From NCBI RefSeq assembly GCF_958298935.1, contig NC_084927.1, positions 21,960,001 to 22,024,000 of the forward strand: a stretch of DNA of 64,000 nt, in the 5' to 3' direction. The notes under the pieces are model-generated. The model had not been told where the DNA came from. It made no database searches and worked only from the letters and a program-made list of their open reading frames with translations. Made by a program: the position numbers and the translations under genes. Positions 24,171-34,455 of the stretch are shown here, piece after piece. Numbering within the stretch: position 1 is the stretch's first letter; each line of letters opens with the position of its first letter. The DNA comes from Phragmites australis (lineage: Eukaryota; Streptophyta; Magnoliopsida; Poales; Poaceae).

Positions 24171-24629
24171 GGTGCGGCAGCGCCAAGCCATCTTCGTTGG
24201 CTGTGAACGTGGTGTTCTCGCCTCTTCCTGCGCATGCATTGTCGGCCGTTTGGGTTTCATGACACTGACGGTAAATTTCGAAAGACGGAACAGGAATACG
24301 GAATACTACTGTTCCGTCCATCTCCCAGCAAGATCCGCTAGCGTGCAATGCCGGATCATTACGGAGCTGTGAACAGTAGAGTGCGTAGTGCATGAACAGT
24401 AGGCCTTCTTCAATTGGTCTTTCTCTCTCGCATTTCGGTGGGTACGTACGCACCGAAGACGATACTTAATCATGGTGGGTTTAGCAAATCTTCTCCCATG
24501 CATGCGTGCGCTCCATGTCCCTGAACTAGTCAAACCGTGTCTATTCGTTTGGATGCCGCCGTTAGCCAAGATATTTAACTTTTTATTATTTTTATAGGAT
24601 AAGTGGTAACAAATTTACCACTAGCTTAT
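24171..24629. other. Unassigned sequence
   Basis: Mixed GC content with no protein similarity recognised. The ATG-initiated frames here (longest 117 codons, minus) lack recognisable motifs. Confidence 0.3.
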
Positions 24630-24741
24630 ATTCAGTGACTCAGATGACCTCATATATGAATAAAAAGATAGAATTAATATATAATATTCAGTGACTCAGA
24701 TGACCTCATATATGAATAAAAAGATAGAATTAATATATAAT
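24630..24741. repeat. Perfect 56-bp tandem duplication
   Basis: The unit starting ATTCAGTGACTCAGATGACC occurs at 24630-24685 and again, identical, at 24686-24741. Perfect identity points to a recent duplication. Confidence 0.97.
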
Positions 24742-25604
24742 AAAAATGACAAATAATTAAATAACCTCTTTAGCCTAACGAACGCTACACCGACGAGCAC
24801 ATCGCAAGAGAATTTGCAACAGATAAGTTGGCCTGTCTCGAGGAAAAAAGGAGCGTGCCTCGCAGTCGTCTTGTCGCGCGCGCCTTCTCCCGTCTCATAG
24901 ACACCGACCTGTCACTCGACGTCTAGTTCACCAAACATCACAGGCAGAAGCGCCGACGAACCACCCTCTCGACAAGATCCCTAAACAGAATTTTCTACGA
25001 ATTAACTCACGCCGCCCTCCACATTACCTGGAAATTCGGAAGGATAAAGCTCCTCATCAGCTTCTGAAGAAAATAATGTAATACTCCATACATAAAAGGG
25101 AAATTTTTCTTCTATTAAAAATAGAGAAACAAAGAAGTCAAAGAAGAGTAGCAACAGGCTACAGCCGGCTTTTGAATATTTTGTCAAAGTTTTTTTTTAG
25201 GACACATTTTGTCAAAGTTGTTCCTGCATCTCTGCACCTACACAGGTATCCAAGAACGAAAGTCATTAGCAGGCGGCCAGTTTATGTTATCTTCTCTATA
25301 TATCTCAGAACGCCAAAACAGTATATATGACGAAAGAAACCAGAGTTTACAAAAGAAAGGAAGCATCAACAACTCTGCAATAAAAGGAAGAAAAATCAAC
25401 GAACACTTCAACAAAAAGTTTGACATACACATCATCCCATCAGCCAGTCTGCTATTTCAAATGTATGCAATTACCACAACAGCTACAGTCATCCATAATT
25501 AAGAAAAACATGCTACAATTAGCTAACCATATGATATGTATCTGTCTATAACCTTCCTCTATCCTTCTCTAGCCTCTACGTGCACCTGCCTCCCTGATGA
25601 TGTT
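24742..25604. other. Sequence downstream of the IDL gene, nothing recognised
   Basis: This lies 3' of the minus-strand IDL gene, so its right end probably contains the 3' untranslated region. No transposon end or conserved reading frame was seen. Confidence 0.35.
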
Positions 25605-25859
25605 TCATGCCTTCTTCTGCTGTTGGCTCTCGAGGCCGACGGAGTTGTGCTGCCGCGAAGGGCCGGACGGCGGCACCGGCCCTCTCGGCAGGAACCCGAA
25701 GAAGTGGTTGGATGCTCCGCTCTCCAGCGGCCGGCCATTGAAAGGCTGCATGCCTCTCGAAGCTTGGCAGCTTGGCAAGAACACGAGGAGCAGCACAAGC
25801 AAGAACCACAGAAGCTGCAGAAGAATCCTCCTGCTTCTTCTCTGCCAACAGAACCCCAT
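25605..25859 (-). CDS. IDL: IDA-like (IDL) secreted peptide precursor
   Basis: An 84-residue precursor of the INFLORESCENCE DEFICIENT IN ABSCISSION-LIKE family. These secreted peptides are perceived by HAESA-type leucine-rich-repeat receptor kinases and control organ abscission and cell separation. Residues 1-12 are basic (MGFCWQRRSRRI). Residues 13-30 form a leucine-rich hydrophobic segment ending LPSCQA, a clear signal peptide with likely cleavage near 32-34. Residues 54-72, FGFLPRGPVPPSGPSRQHN, match the family's EPIP motif, including the PVPPSGPSRQHN core and the terminal His-Asn needed for receptor binding. Twelve residues follow (SVGLESQQQKKA), as is common. The length fits the family's 70-110 residues, and the gene is intronless, also typical. 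The ATG at 25859 is the only start that keeps the signal peptide intact. Function is inferred from the motif; abscission versus stress signalling cannot be told apart here. Confidence 0.88.
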   Translation of the reverse strand: MGFCWQRRSRRILLQLLWFLLVLLLVFLPSCQASRGMQPFNGRPLESGASNHFFGFLPRGPVPPSGPSRQHNSVGLESQQQKKA

Positions 25860-25989
25860 GCAGCTAGACTGCTAGAGTGAGAAAAGGGGAGCGGATGGAG
25901 CTAATGGCAAGTATGAAGGGGTTGAGACGTGTGATGGAAGGGTTTGCTGGTGGGTGCAAATGGGGAGGGTGGAAAAGGAGGCGATGGAG

Positions 25990-25999
25990 AGATATATAG
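25990..25999 (-). promoter_or_regulatory. TATA box of the IDL gene
   Basis: Minus-strand CTATATATCT lies about 130 bp upstream of the IDL start codon. This would give a pyrimidine-rich 5' leader of roughly 100 bp. Confidence 0.55.
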
Positions 26000-26749
26000 C
26001 AAGTGCTCAGAGAATGTGGTTATGGCTATGACTATGGACATTTATTAGTCATCATTAAAGTTGTATAGGACTATAGGAGTATGGATTTATTTACGGGAGT
26101 AAATTTTATAAAACTTTATATAAGATTATAAAAATCTTTTATATAATATGATCCTATAAAATTTACTTCTTTTTCACCATCCAAATGGAGCGAATAAGAA
26201 AAATGCAGTCCACATGCATGACGTCACTTTCTAAGCAGTTGGCCATAAATTCCTAGCTGATATGTGTGCATATCGAGTAGGGCCCGGCTACTTTTCTCTT
26301 TTACTTAAATCTCACTATCCTTTTCCTAACTGTAGGATTTAGATCCAACATCCAAATCAGCCCCAATCCAACCCCTCTGCTAAGCCTAACCCCTGTCTTT
26401 ATCTCTCATTCCCTCATTCCAGCCGTTGCCACCCTCACCCCACCCCGCCCTTCCTTGCCACCATTGCCCCGTCAAACCTTCCCCTAGCCTCCTTCTTTGA
26501 CTCCATTGAGGCTCCTCACGTTGTCCTGGTGAAATCTAGGTGGCTTAAGGTTTTGCAAGATTTAGATCACCTTAAATCTAGCAAAACTGAAGGACATAAA
26601 GATTATATTGAAGTCTTTGTGTAATCACCAAACTGATTTCACTATAGTAACCAGAAGTTTTTATGCTGGTGATCTTGTGGACTAGGGGCAATTTAGGCAT
26701 CAAAATTATGCATGCGAAAACATACCCAATTTCAATCGCACCATGCCAG
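26000..26749. other. IDL upstream region with an AT-rich inverted repeat
   Basis: This is the likely promoter region of the minus-strand IDL gene. At 26092-26170 a GAGTAAATTTTATA half is matched by TATAAAATTTACTTC, forming an AT-rich hairpin that looks like a small MITE remnant. The rest shows pyrimidine-rich sequence (26390-26480) and no reading frame of note. Confidence 0.45.
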
Positions 26750-27314
26750 CACTACTTAAAAATAAACTCATATCAGGCTTCTTATTTCTCACGGTTTATT
26801 TAGAACCGTGTGAAAATTTTTATCTCTTAAGGTCTGAGTTGAAAGCTGTGAGAAAAGCTATACATTTAGAATCATGAGAGATAGCAAGTATCTCTTACGG
26901 TTCCAAGAAAGAACAGTGAGGGATACTATCACACACGGTTCCAATCATGATCTGTCAATATTTTTACAATTAATATTTTTATTTTAAGTTTGCAACTTAT
27001 CAAAAAAATCATAATTTTTTATACGAAGTCAGATAAAGATAATTTTTATATGAAAATATTAGCTCTTGATGAGATTAAAACTTTGTAGTTGATAATTTTT
27101 TTATTTGAAGTCATCTAGGTATCCAAATCAGTTCACAACCAATTTCACATTCGTAACTTATTAGCTTACCCCTTTCATCGTAGTTTACTCATGCAAGTAC
27201 CTAGCACTCCTAAACTATATGATAAAGGATAAAACTAATAATAATATAGTGAAATGATAATATATGCAATATTTAAGTACTAAAATGCTTAACAAGTTGT
27301 ATATATATATAAAA

Positions 27315-28602
27315 GGAAAAGGTCCAAATTACTCCCCTAAACTATACCTGCTATCCGGTAACCCTCAAACTTTAAAACTGTTTATTTAACCCCTGAACTT
27401 TAAGTATCGGATCACATAACCCCCTGGAGTGATTTGCAACAACGGTTTTGATGACGTGGTGATGGTTTCACTAACGTGACAGCCCACGAAATCATTTTCG
27501 CTGACATGGTAGTGCACACGTGACGGCACGGAAACCAATGGTCACCAGCAAATGGCGGCACCGCGGCGGACGACGAGGACACCGGCAGAACGAGCGTGAA
27601 ATGGTGATCACACTTGAAGTAGAAACGGCAGCGGACAACGATGGTAACACAATCGGCAACAAGGATTGGCGGTAGTGGTCTTCATGATGACGGCGACTGG
27701 CGGTGTCCCGGCGCGATTCGGCGATGAGGAAGTGGCAGTCGGGAATGTGCACGCATTGGCGAGGCTAAAGGCGAGGTCCGCGACAGACGACAAGGTTCTG
27801 GGCAGCGGAACATGGCGTCCAGAGGCGAGAAAGAGCGGCAGAGCTCTCGGTTGCGCGATGAGGACGGTGCTCCGGTGACGTTCAGCTTCAAGGAAGACGC
27901 AGCCAAGGGAGAGCGGAGCACGGCAGAGCTGATGGTGCCCTCGGCAAGGCTTGGCGATGGCTCAAGCGGTGGCTAGCAGGGGCCGAAGGCATCGGAGCAC
28001 TACGGAGAGAGAGGGGGTGCGAGGGGAGAGGGCGAGAGCGTTCAGGCGAGCTTGATTGGCAGTGGGAGGAGGATGAGGAGGCTCCAGGGCGCTATTTATA
28101 GAGCCAAGGGGGGGGATAATGTGCAAGCACGTCGGGCAGTGGTGGTTTTCCGACGACGTGAATGGCAGATGTGGGCGACGGTTGGGGAGCGCTGTTTTTC
28201 CTCGAGTTTGTGGGGATCGTGGGTGGCGCTATGCGGCCAATGCAGATCCGAGGCCGGGCGATAGAGATCGTGCGCGAGTCACACGGAAGAATCGAGGGTT
28301 GTCGTGGGAGAAGCGGCGCAGCGCCAACGCGAGGTAGGGGACGACCTGGCAGGTGGTCCTCACCTGTCGGCGTCAGAGGAGTGGCAAGAGAGAGATGATG
28401 CGGTAGCCATATGGCAAAACATGTGACCTGGCAGCCACGTTAGTTAAACCGTAGCCACATCATCAAAACCGCTATTACAAACCACTTCAGAGGGTTATGT
28501 AATCCGATATTTAAAGTTCAGAAACTTAAATAAACAGTTTTAAAGTTCAAGGGGTTATTCAGATAACAGACATAGTTCAGAGGAGTAATTTGAACTTATT
28601 CC
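27315..28602. mobile_element. Mutator-like element with long TIRs, Pack-MULE candidate, TSD TATATAAAA
   Basis: Inverted ends start GGAAAAGGTCCAAATTACTC at the left and, on the complement, GGAATAAGTTCAAATTACTC at the right, and stay similar for about 150 bp. TATATAAAA is duplicated exactly (27306-27314 and 28603-28611), the 9-bp TSD of Mutator-like elements. The interior (27520-28390) is GC-rich, unlike its surroundings. On the minus strand it has a CTATAAATAG TATA box at about 28089-28098 followed by a pyrimidine-rich leader-like stretch, as in a captured promoter and first exon. No transposase is present. The captured gene was not identified. Confidence 0.88.
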
Positions 28603-28910
28603 TATATAAAACATCGAAGCTATCCTCTGACTTTCATGTGGACCAACTTTGTTCCTAGTGGATGAAATATGAAATGATACAAATATATTAGTTAGATAAA
28701 GGATTAGATATAACCTTAGTAGTTACATGGTGAAATAATAATATATACAATAGTTAAGTTGGTTCATGATGAAGCCGTGTGTTGGTTTGCTTGTTTGTAG
28801 TGAGATATTCAAAAATTCATAATATATTCATATGAAAATAATATATTAAATTGTAGATCTCGATGAAATTTACAACTTTGTAATGACAACCTTTTATTTA
28901 AAGTCATCTA

Positions 28911-29165
28911 CTCCATCCATTCAGAAATAGTAGGTATATTTTTTTGAAAAAGTCAAACTTTGTGTACTTTGATTAGCATTTAATCAAATTATAAGAATAT
29001 CTAGTATACAAAAATTATACAACTAGGTTTATAATTTAAAATGATTTCACACTATATAGATTTTGTAGCTATAAATGATATATTTTATGAGAAAACATTA
29101 GCTAAAATCTAATTTTGAATACCGAGCCCAAAAGAAATCCGCCTACTATTTTTTAATAGAGGAAG
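28911..29165. mobile_element. Stowaway-like MITE (255 bp), TA target duplication
   Basis: The element starts CTCCATCCATTCAGAAATAG and its right end complements that as CTATTTTTTAATAGAGGAAG. It is flanked by TA at 28909-28910 and 29166-29167. This is the CTCCCTCCGT-type terminus of grass Stowaway/mariner MITEs. Confidence 0.8.
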
Positions 29166-29232
29166 TAGATGTCTAAATAATTATTGAAACATTCGGGTCA
29201 AAGGAATACATAACATATTCCAAAATTAACAA

Positions 29233-29435
29233 TGTGTGTTTGGTGAGTTGATTAGGTGGGTTAGCCTAAAGTCAAGATGTCACCGGTTCGAATCATTAGA
29301 ATTGCATGAGCATGAAAAGTTGTGTGACTTGGTGAGTTCTGCTGTGTGATCATGTAGATAGATAGCAGAGGGTGGGCTTCATAGCTAAGTTTTTTGTTCA
29401 ATTTTCCGGTGTTAAAATGTTGTTTTTTTTTTGTT
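29233..29435 (+). mobile_element. tRNA-derived SINE-like unit
   Basis: An A-box-like TGGTGAGTTGATTAGG lies about 45 bp upstream of a perfect B-box, GGTTCGAATC (29283-29292), the internal polymerase III promoter pair of a tRNA. The unit ends in a T-rich run (about 29421-29432), as in rice p-SINE. No TSD was found. Confidence 0.5.
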
Positions 29436-29556
29436 TAGAAATAGTATCTCTAGGGTAAGTGTTATCCCACACGGCTCTTTACCCGTGTGAGATAGTCAGC
29501 CGTTATGATACAAGATTTTCGAGCCGTGTGAGATAAGTATATGTGTGGTAGTGCAG

Positions 29557-31670
29557 TTTCACGTTGAAAACATGCTAAGAAATTCCAGTATAGATTATGT
29601 GAGTTCACGCTGGGATGGTTATAAAGATTGTCTCCAATTATATTCATTTCCTCCTTGATTCCCCTTCTCGTTCATATACCCTTTATTTTTCATCAACTCA
29701 AATAGCTTTTTTTCGAAGAGATTCATGAAGAGAATATAAAGATAATCCAAAAATGCAAGGAATAGGAGAGAATCCTTTTGTGAATAAAAACTGTTGGAAC
29801 GGTGAAGAGAACAAGAATCCCAATATAAAGTGAACATGACTCGTGAAGCCACAAAGATAATCTAACATGTTAGGGTGCACCCTGCAGATCGAGTTGATGC
29901 ATGAAGAGGCTGGAAATAAATGTTGTGGTCATCTACCTCCCTCTCTAGGCATGGCATGCCTACATATAGTTGGAGACTTGATCAAGTACTACTAGGACAA
30001 TGGTCATGGCCAGCATGGTCGTGTGGTGGGTGCATGGTAGGGCTGAGGATGTTGAGTGCATTGATGGGGGGAGGTGCGGGCTCATGCGAGAAGAAACGAA
30101 AGGAAGGAGGAGAGGATAAGGAGGACAGTGGGTCGGGTCAGGTCGGGTCTCTGTAGGTTTTAGATCTGGTGAGGTCAGGTCTGGATATAAAAACCGTCCT
30201 GCGAGGCCATCAGATCAGAGACTTGATCTGAGTTGGGTTCAGGTCCGAGTCATATTTTGCACCCACGGGTGTCACTCGAAACCTGAAATCCCGAGACCCA
30301 GCCCATTCCCCCTTACAAGCTACAACCCATTTCCATACTGTCTTACGGCCTAGTGCTTTATGCAGTTACAGACTGCCACACCCACCCTATAGCCCACACA
30401 AATCCTAGGTGGCAACTCCTGTGTGATGTGGGCGCGTGGCGGCACCTCGCCCACACTACACCAAAGCCGGTAAGTCCTATAGGGATGTTCCATTGGAGGA
30501 CCAGGCATTGACGATGTCCGAGGCCCCATGCGACATGATGCCGCTACCAAAATCGACGCACATGTCCATCTCTAGGCAATAGGTGATGGAGCCTAGTGGA
30601 TCGCGACAACAATGTCAGTGACCTATCGAAGCTGGTCTAGGCGGGCAGCGCGGGGAAGGCGATGATAGAGGCGGGTGTGTCGTCATTCATGCTGAGCACG
30701 ATCGAATCGAGCATCTATAGGGAGCGATCAGGTGCTGGTGCAACGCATGGTGACCGTGCTAGGGCGCACGTCCGACACCGCTGCGCTACCATCGGTAGGA
30801 GGGAGCGCGAACGTGAACGCTAGTGGCGGCAGGGGCCACAAGGCGATGGCCCCGTTCAGGACACCACGCGGTCGGGGAAGACGGGTCGTCGGCAACTGCT
30901 GTGTAAGGTCATCACGCGATCGGGGAAGACCGGGGATCTGAGCTCGAGTGGATCTCTGCTCCACTGGGAAAGGAGAAGGTAGCGGTGGTGAGATGTGCCA
31001 TGTCTGGATGGGAAAGGAGAAGGGTGTGTGACTAGCTGGCTGCAAAGGGGCGTGGGTTTCAAGTCCTTCGATGGGTCTCAGGTCATTGGCGGGGTCAGGG
31101 GCTTGGTGTCGTTTTGCACCCGGTAATAATTTTAAGGTCCGGGTTTAAAATCTTAGGTTTTGTGTTGGATGCATTATCGCTCCATTCGGTCTCGACTCAA
31201 CTCGTTGTGACCTTTAGTCGTGGATCCATGGCCATAACAAGGGAGAAAATGATTCCCCGCTAGTCCTCCGGGTAGGTTTGAGCACTGTCCCACGCGGGAT
31301 TTAATGGCCGGCTCGGGTATTGCATGCATAACCGTCCCGTCCCTGCACATTGCAATATCCAATTATCCATCAACTGCACATTGCTGTGTGTCTTAGCTTC
31401 ATGCTAGCGTGGTGCCTAGTCTCCTTATGATGGCCATGGTTTTGTGCCTGTGCCCACAAGTTGACACGGAGACACATACACCGTCACGCACACGTTCCAT
31501 ATATACAAGCAGCAAATGCAAGTGTAGCTAGGGTTTACGCGTTAGCAATTTTTATGAAAGAATATATCAGGAAGCTATCCTGACACATCAAATTTAATGT
31601 CAGAAAGCAATCCATTCAACGGGTCAACTGAAAATTTATAATAAAAAAGGCAACTGAAATTTAGTATCCG
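29557..31670. other. Unassigned, partly GC-rich sequence
   Basis: GGGTCGGGTC-type short repeats occur near 30125-30260 and related ones near 31065-31150, which look like pieces of a repetitive element. The GC-rich part between (30350-31050) is coding-like in composition, but its frames do not match any family I recognise. Confidence 0.3.
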
Positions 31671-31676
31671 CCACCG

Positions 31677-31693
31677 CCCCCCCCCCCCCCCCC
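31677..31693. repeat. Poly-C run of 17
   Basis: Seventeen consecutive C residues. Comparable runs occur at 42890-42902 and 47651-47667. Confidence 0.95.
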
Positions 31694-32169
31694 ACAGAAC
31701 TGTATTTCTGCAGACGTGTGTGCTGCTTTAAATATCTGCCTCCAAGAAAAGCCAATTCTGTTTGGTATGAAGAATGGCCTTGCGATTTATTGTCAAAAGT
31801 GTGCCGCTACTATTACTGAAGATCCAACAGGCAGTCTTGAATACACAATGCAGCGCAAGCATAGCTCAACAGAACATGCATTATGCTCTTTACACTCAGG
31901 CCTTGGATAGTAGTATAAATTTGCTTCAGTGAGAAGGCTTAGACAAACGGCACGAACCCCAAAGAAATTCATGCTGTTTACAAAAGAAAAGAACAAAAAA
32001 CAAAACACTTGAACAAACAACCAATGGAAGACATCTGAAATCAGAGAAGAGACACAGAATACAAGTATTCAACTTAATGAGTCTAAACAAACAAAACATT
32101 TGCTCCCTGCAAAGGGTGAGATGCAGTGGCTTATGCCTGCATTCATTATGGTTCCCTAAATTATGTTAT

Positions 32170-34452
32170 GGGATGTTTGGTACAGCTCTAACTTCTAACT
32201 GCACCATAGATTTGAGCAGAGCTGTGCCAAGCACCTCCACTCCACCAATTTTTGGAGCGCCTAACTCTATAAAATGAGTTATGTTTCAGTTCATTTAGAT
32301 AGAGCAGCAAAAGAGATACTCCATGATATCCATAGAATTAGGGGTAATGCACGGCCCGCAATTACCACCGGTTACCCTGACTTCGCGCCCCCTCCTCGTC
32401 CATACCCCTTTGCACCTCTCTAGTCTCGTTCCTGCACTCCTCTCCCTCTCGAGCCCTAGGAGGCCACCACCAGTTCACCGTTCAAATCCGCGATCCGCCG
32501 CCACTGGCGAGCTCTAGGAATGGAAAAGGGTTCGCCTCCTGCCATCCCTCCGCCTACTAGGTGAGTTCCCCCTTCATATCTGTGGATTTTGTCACGCGCG
32601 TAGTTAGGGTAGGGATTGAGAAGCCGGTGGTGGTGTCAACCAGCGCGTTGGGGCACGAGTCGGTGCAGCGGTGGAGGAGGTCGACGAGGGAGAGGTCGGG
32701 GTGACCAGGTCGCGAACCATCGTGCCGGCAACACGCGCCAGTAGACAGGAGATCCTCTTGTTGTCGCCGCTACCCGTTGTGCGATGCCAGCGTGTCCGAG
32801 CGTGTGGGTAGTGCAGCGGAGAATGATGGGTTGGCGGATATAGCTGCTGCCTCCATGATCGCTTGCTCGCTCTCGTGTCGGTAAGGATGTTGCATGAAGG
32901 ATATGGAGAAATTTGATCGATTTCAGCTAGCTTTTAACAGATGACGGCTTGTAGACTTGTAGCGTGTCCAAAAATTTATATGTTATAACGTTTTTCAGGT
33001 TGCCTAAAAAAGAGAATGCATCTGACTATTCATATAGAAATTTATCATTGGTTTCATTTGATAGTCAAATGGCTATCATGTCATATCAGTTTCAGTGCCT
33101 GGGTTTGGTTTTCTCAATTTGGTTTTCTGTCAGTTTGCAGTGCTAATTACATTGTTTATACTTGTTCATGTTTCCTTAATCTTGATTACCCTAATTGACA
33201 TTAGGGTACCTGTTGATACTGTTGTACCTTTTATAGCAAGCTTCATGCGCCCTTTATAATCTGCAATAACATTTTTTTGACTTTGCAAGAAAGATTTTGT
33301 AAGAATTGTAGATGTGTTATGGAGGGTGGATTAGTGTATCATACAGATGTGCCCGGACTGATTTCTTCAGAACTTCAATGCTTGGTCTTAGGGGATACTG
33401 TCATACTGATTTAATCCTTTTTATTTCTGGGTTGTTTTACCTTTTTTCTTGATGACTGTTGCATTTTGTACTCCATAGGATGTTTGGCACAGAGATATTG
33501 ACTCTTGCAGGTGATGATCCGAAGGGGAGGCTAGGCTGAAGTGTTGGCCTCAAGCTGTAGCATGCACTGTCAACTCTGCAGCTAGTGGAGGCTGGATGTC
33601 TGCTGATTCATCACATAATGTGTATGCTATGACGGGCTAAACTGAAAGTTGGTTGGAGGTCGGAGAATCTGCTTATATGGGTTTAGGATATGGGGAGCAA
33701 ATACTCTGTGGTCTGAGCTTTTATGAAAGAATCAGAAGCTTGTCATTCCTCAGGGTGGTCTGCATAATGCAGCATTTGCAAGTGCAAGACCTGTTGGTTC
33801 TTTTTGCACCTCCTTGTAATGATCACTAACTAGGTGCTCTAATTGTTGTACACTTGAGTATGGCTACTAATTAATGGGTTGATTGGTTCCAATTTTTTTT
33901 TTGTTGTGCTAATCTGTTTTAGTAGATAAACATTGTACATCATTTGCATGAATAGATCTGCAGATTATGTGTATTACAAATTCGCGAAAGTGCAGAAAGT
34001 GTTTGGTTGCTTGTCAAGCTTCAGTTCTGAAAAAGAATTTATGCATTCAGCCTAACAGCAAACTGAGTGTAAGGAAAGGTGTCCTCACCCAGTAAGAGTA
34101 TTCAGTATAAGAGTATGCAATCCTACAGCCTACATGCTTCGGTAGTGTCTAACTGAAAAGGCATTAGAAATGAGAATGCACGGATGGTAGCACACAGAAT
34201 ACATAATCTTATTTGTTCTTATTTGTTCTAGTAAAAAAAAAGCAATCACAAAAATACTTATAAAAACAGTGTATATATAATACCACAAGATATCATTGAT
34301 AATTCCCTAAAAACCTCTCATTCCTGAATCTGAAGCTACCCTGTTAGTCAAACAACTTTACTGCTAACTCTAGCTCTATGACAGATCTACTCTACTATGA
34401 ATTTCTAAAGTAGAGTTTAAAAACCTAAAATAAAGTTGTGCCAAACAGACTC
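32170..34452. mobile_element. Possible TIR element with a captured gene-like interior
   Basis: The left end GGGATGTTTGGTAC is approximately complementary to the right end (GAGTCTGTTTGGCAC on the minus strand), with TAT next to both ends. The interior contains a GC-rich exon-like start and transcript-like AT-rich sequence. The ends are short and imperfect, so this is tentative. PIF/Harbinger and hAT types remain possible. Confidence 0.28.
32520..33146 (+). pseudogene. Gene fragment with spliceable 62-aa reading frame, function unknown
   Basis: ATG at 32520 opens a 41-bp first exon (MEKGSPPAIPPPT) ending CTACTAG before a canonical GTGAGT donor. An acceptor TTTTTCAG ends at 32998. Joining gives an unbroken frame through LPKKENASDYSYRNLSLVSF to a stop at 33144-33146. 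Exon 1 follows a GC-rich, leader-like stretch, and the intron has the AT content of grass introns. I do not recognise the protein. It may be a truncated or captured gene rather than a working one, since the sequence after exon 2 shows no further clear exons. Confidence 0.3.
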
Positions 34453-34455
34453 TAT

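Larger units (their letters stand above)
26750..29553. mobile_element. Non-autonomous CACTA element, TSD CAG
   Basis: The left end reads CACTACTTAAAAATAAACTC. The right end on the complementary strand reads CACTACCACACATATACTTA. CAG flanks both sides (26747-26749 and 29554-29556), the 3-bp TSD expected for CACTA. Subterminal units such as CTCACACGGCTC and TCTCACGGTTTA recur in both orientations within 200 bp of each end. No transposase frame exists, so it depends on a partner element. It hosts a Mutator-like element, a MITE and a SINE-like unit. Confidence 0.88.

Noticed and set aside
25536..25880. Plus-strand and other-frame minus-strand frames over the IDL gene
   Set aside because: Only the 25605-25859 minus frame has a signal peptide and the EPIP motif; the others are its shadows.
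28052..28398. Overlapping plus-strand frames of 70-78 codons in the Mutator-like interior
   Set aside because: They have no motif, and the promoter-like TATA box and leader point to the minus strand instead.
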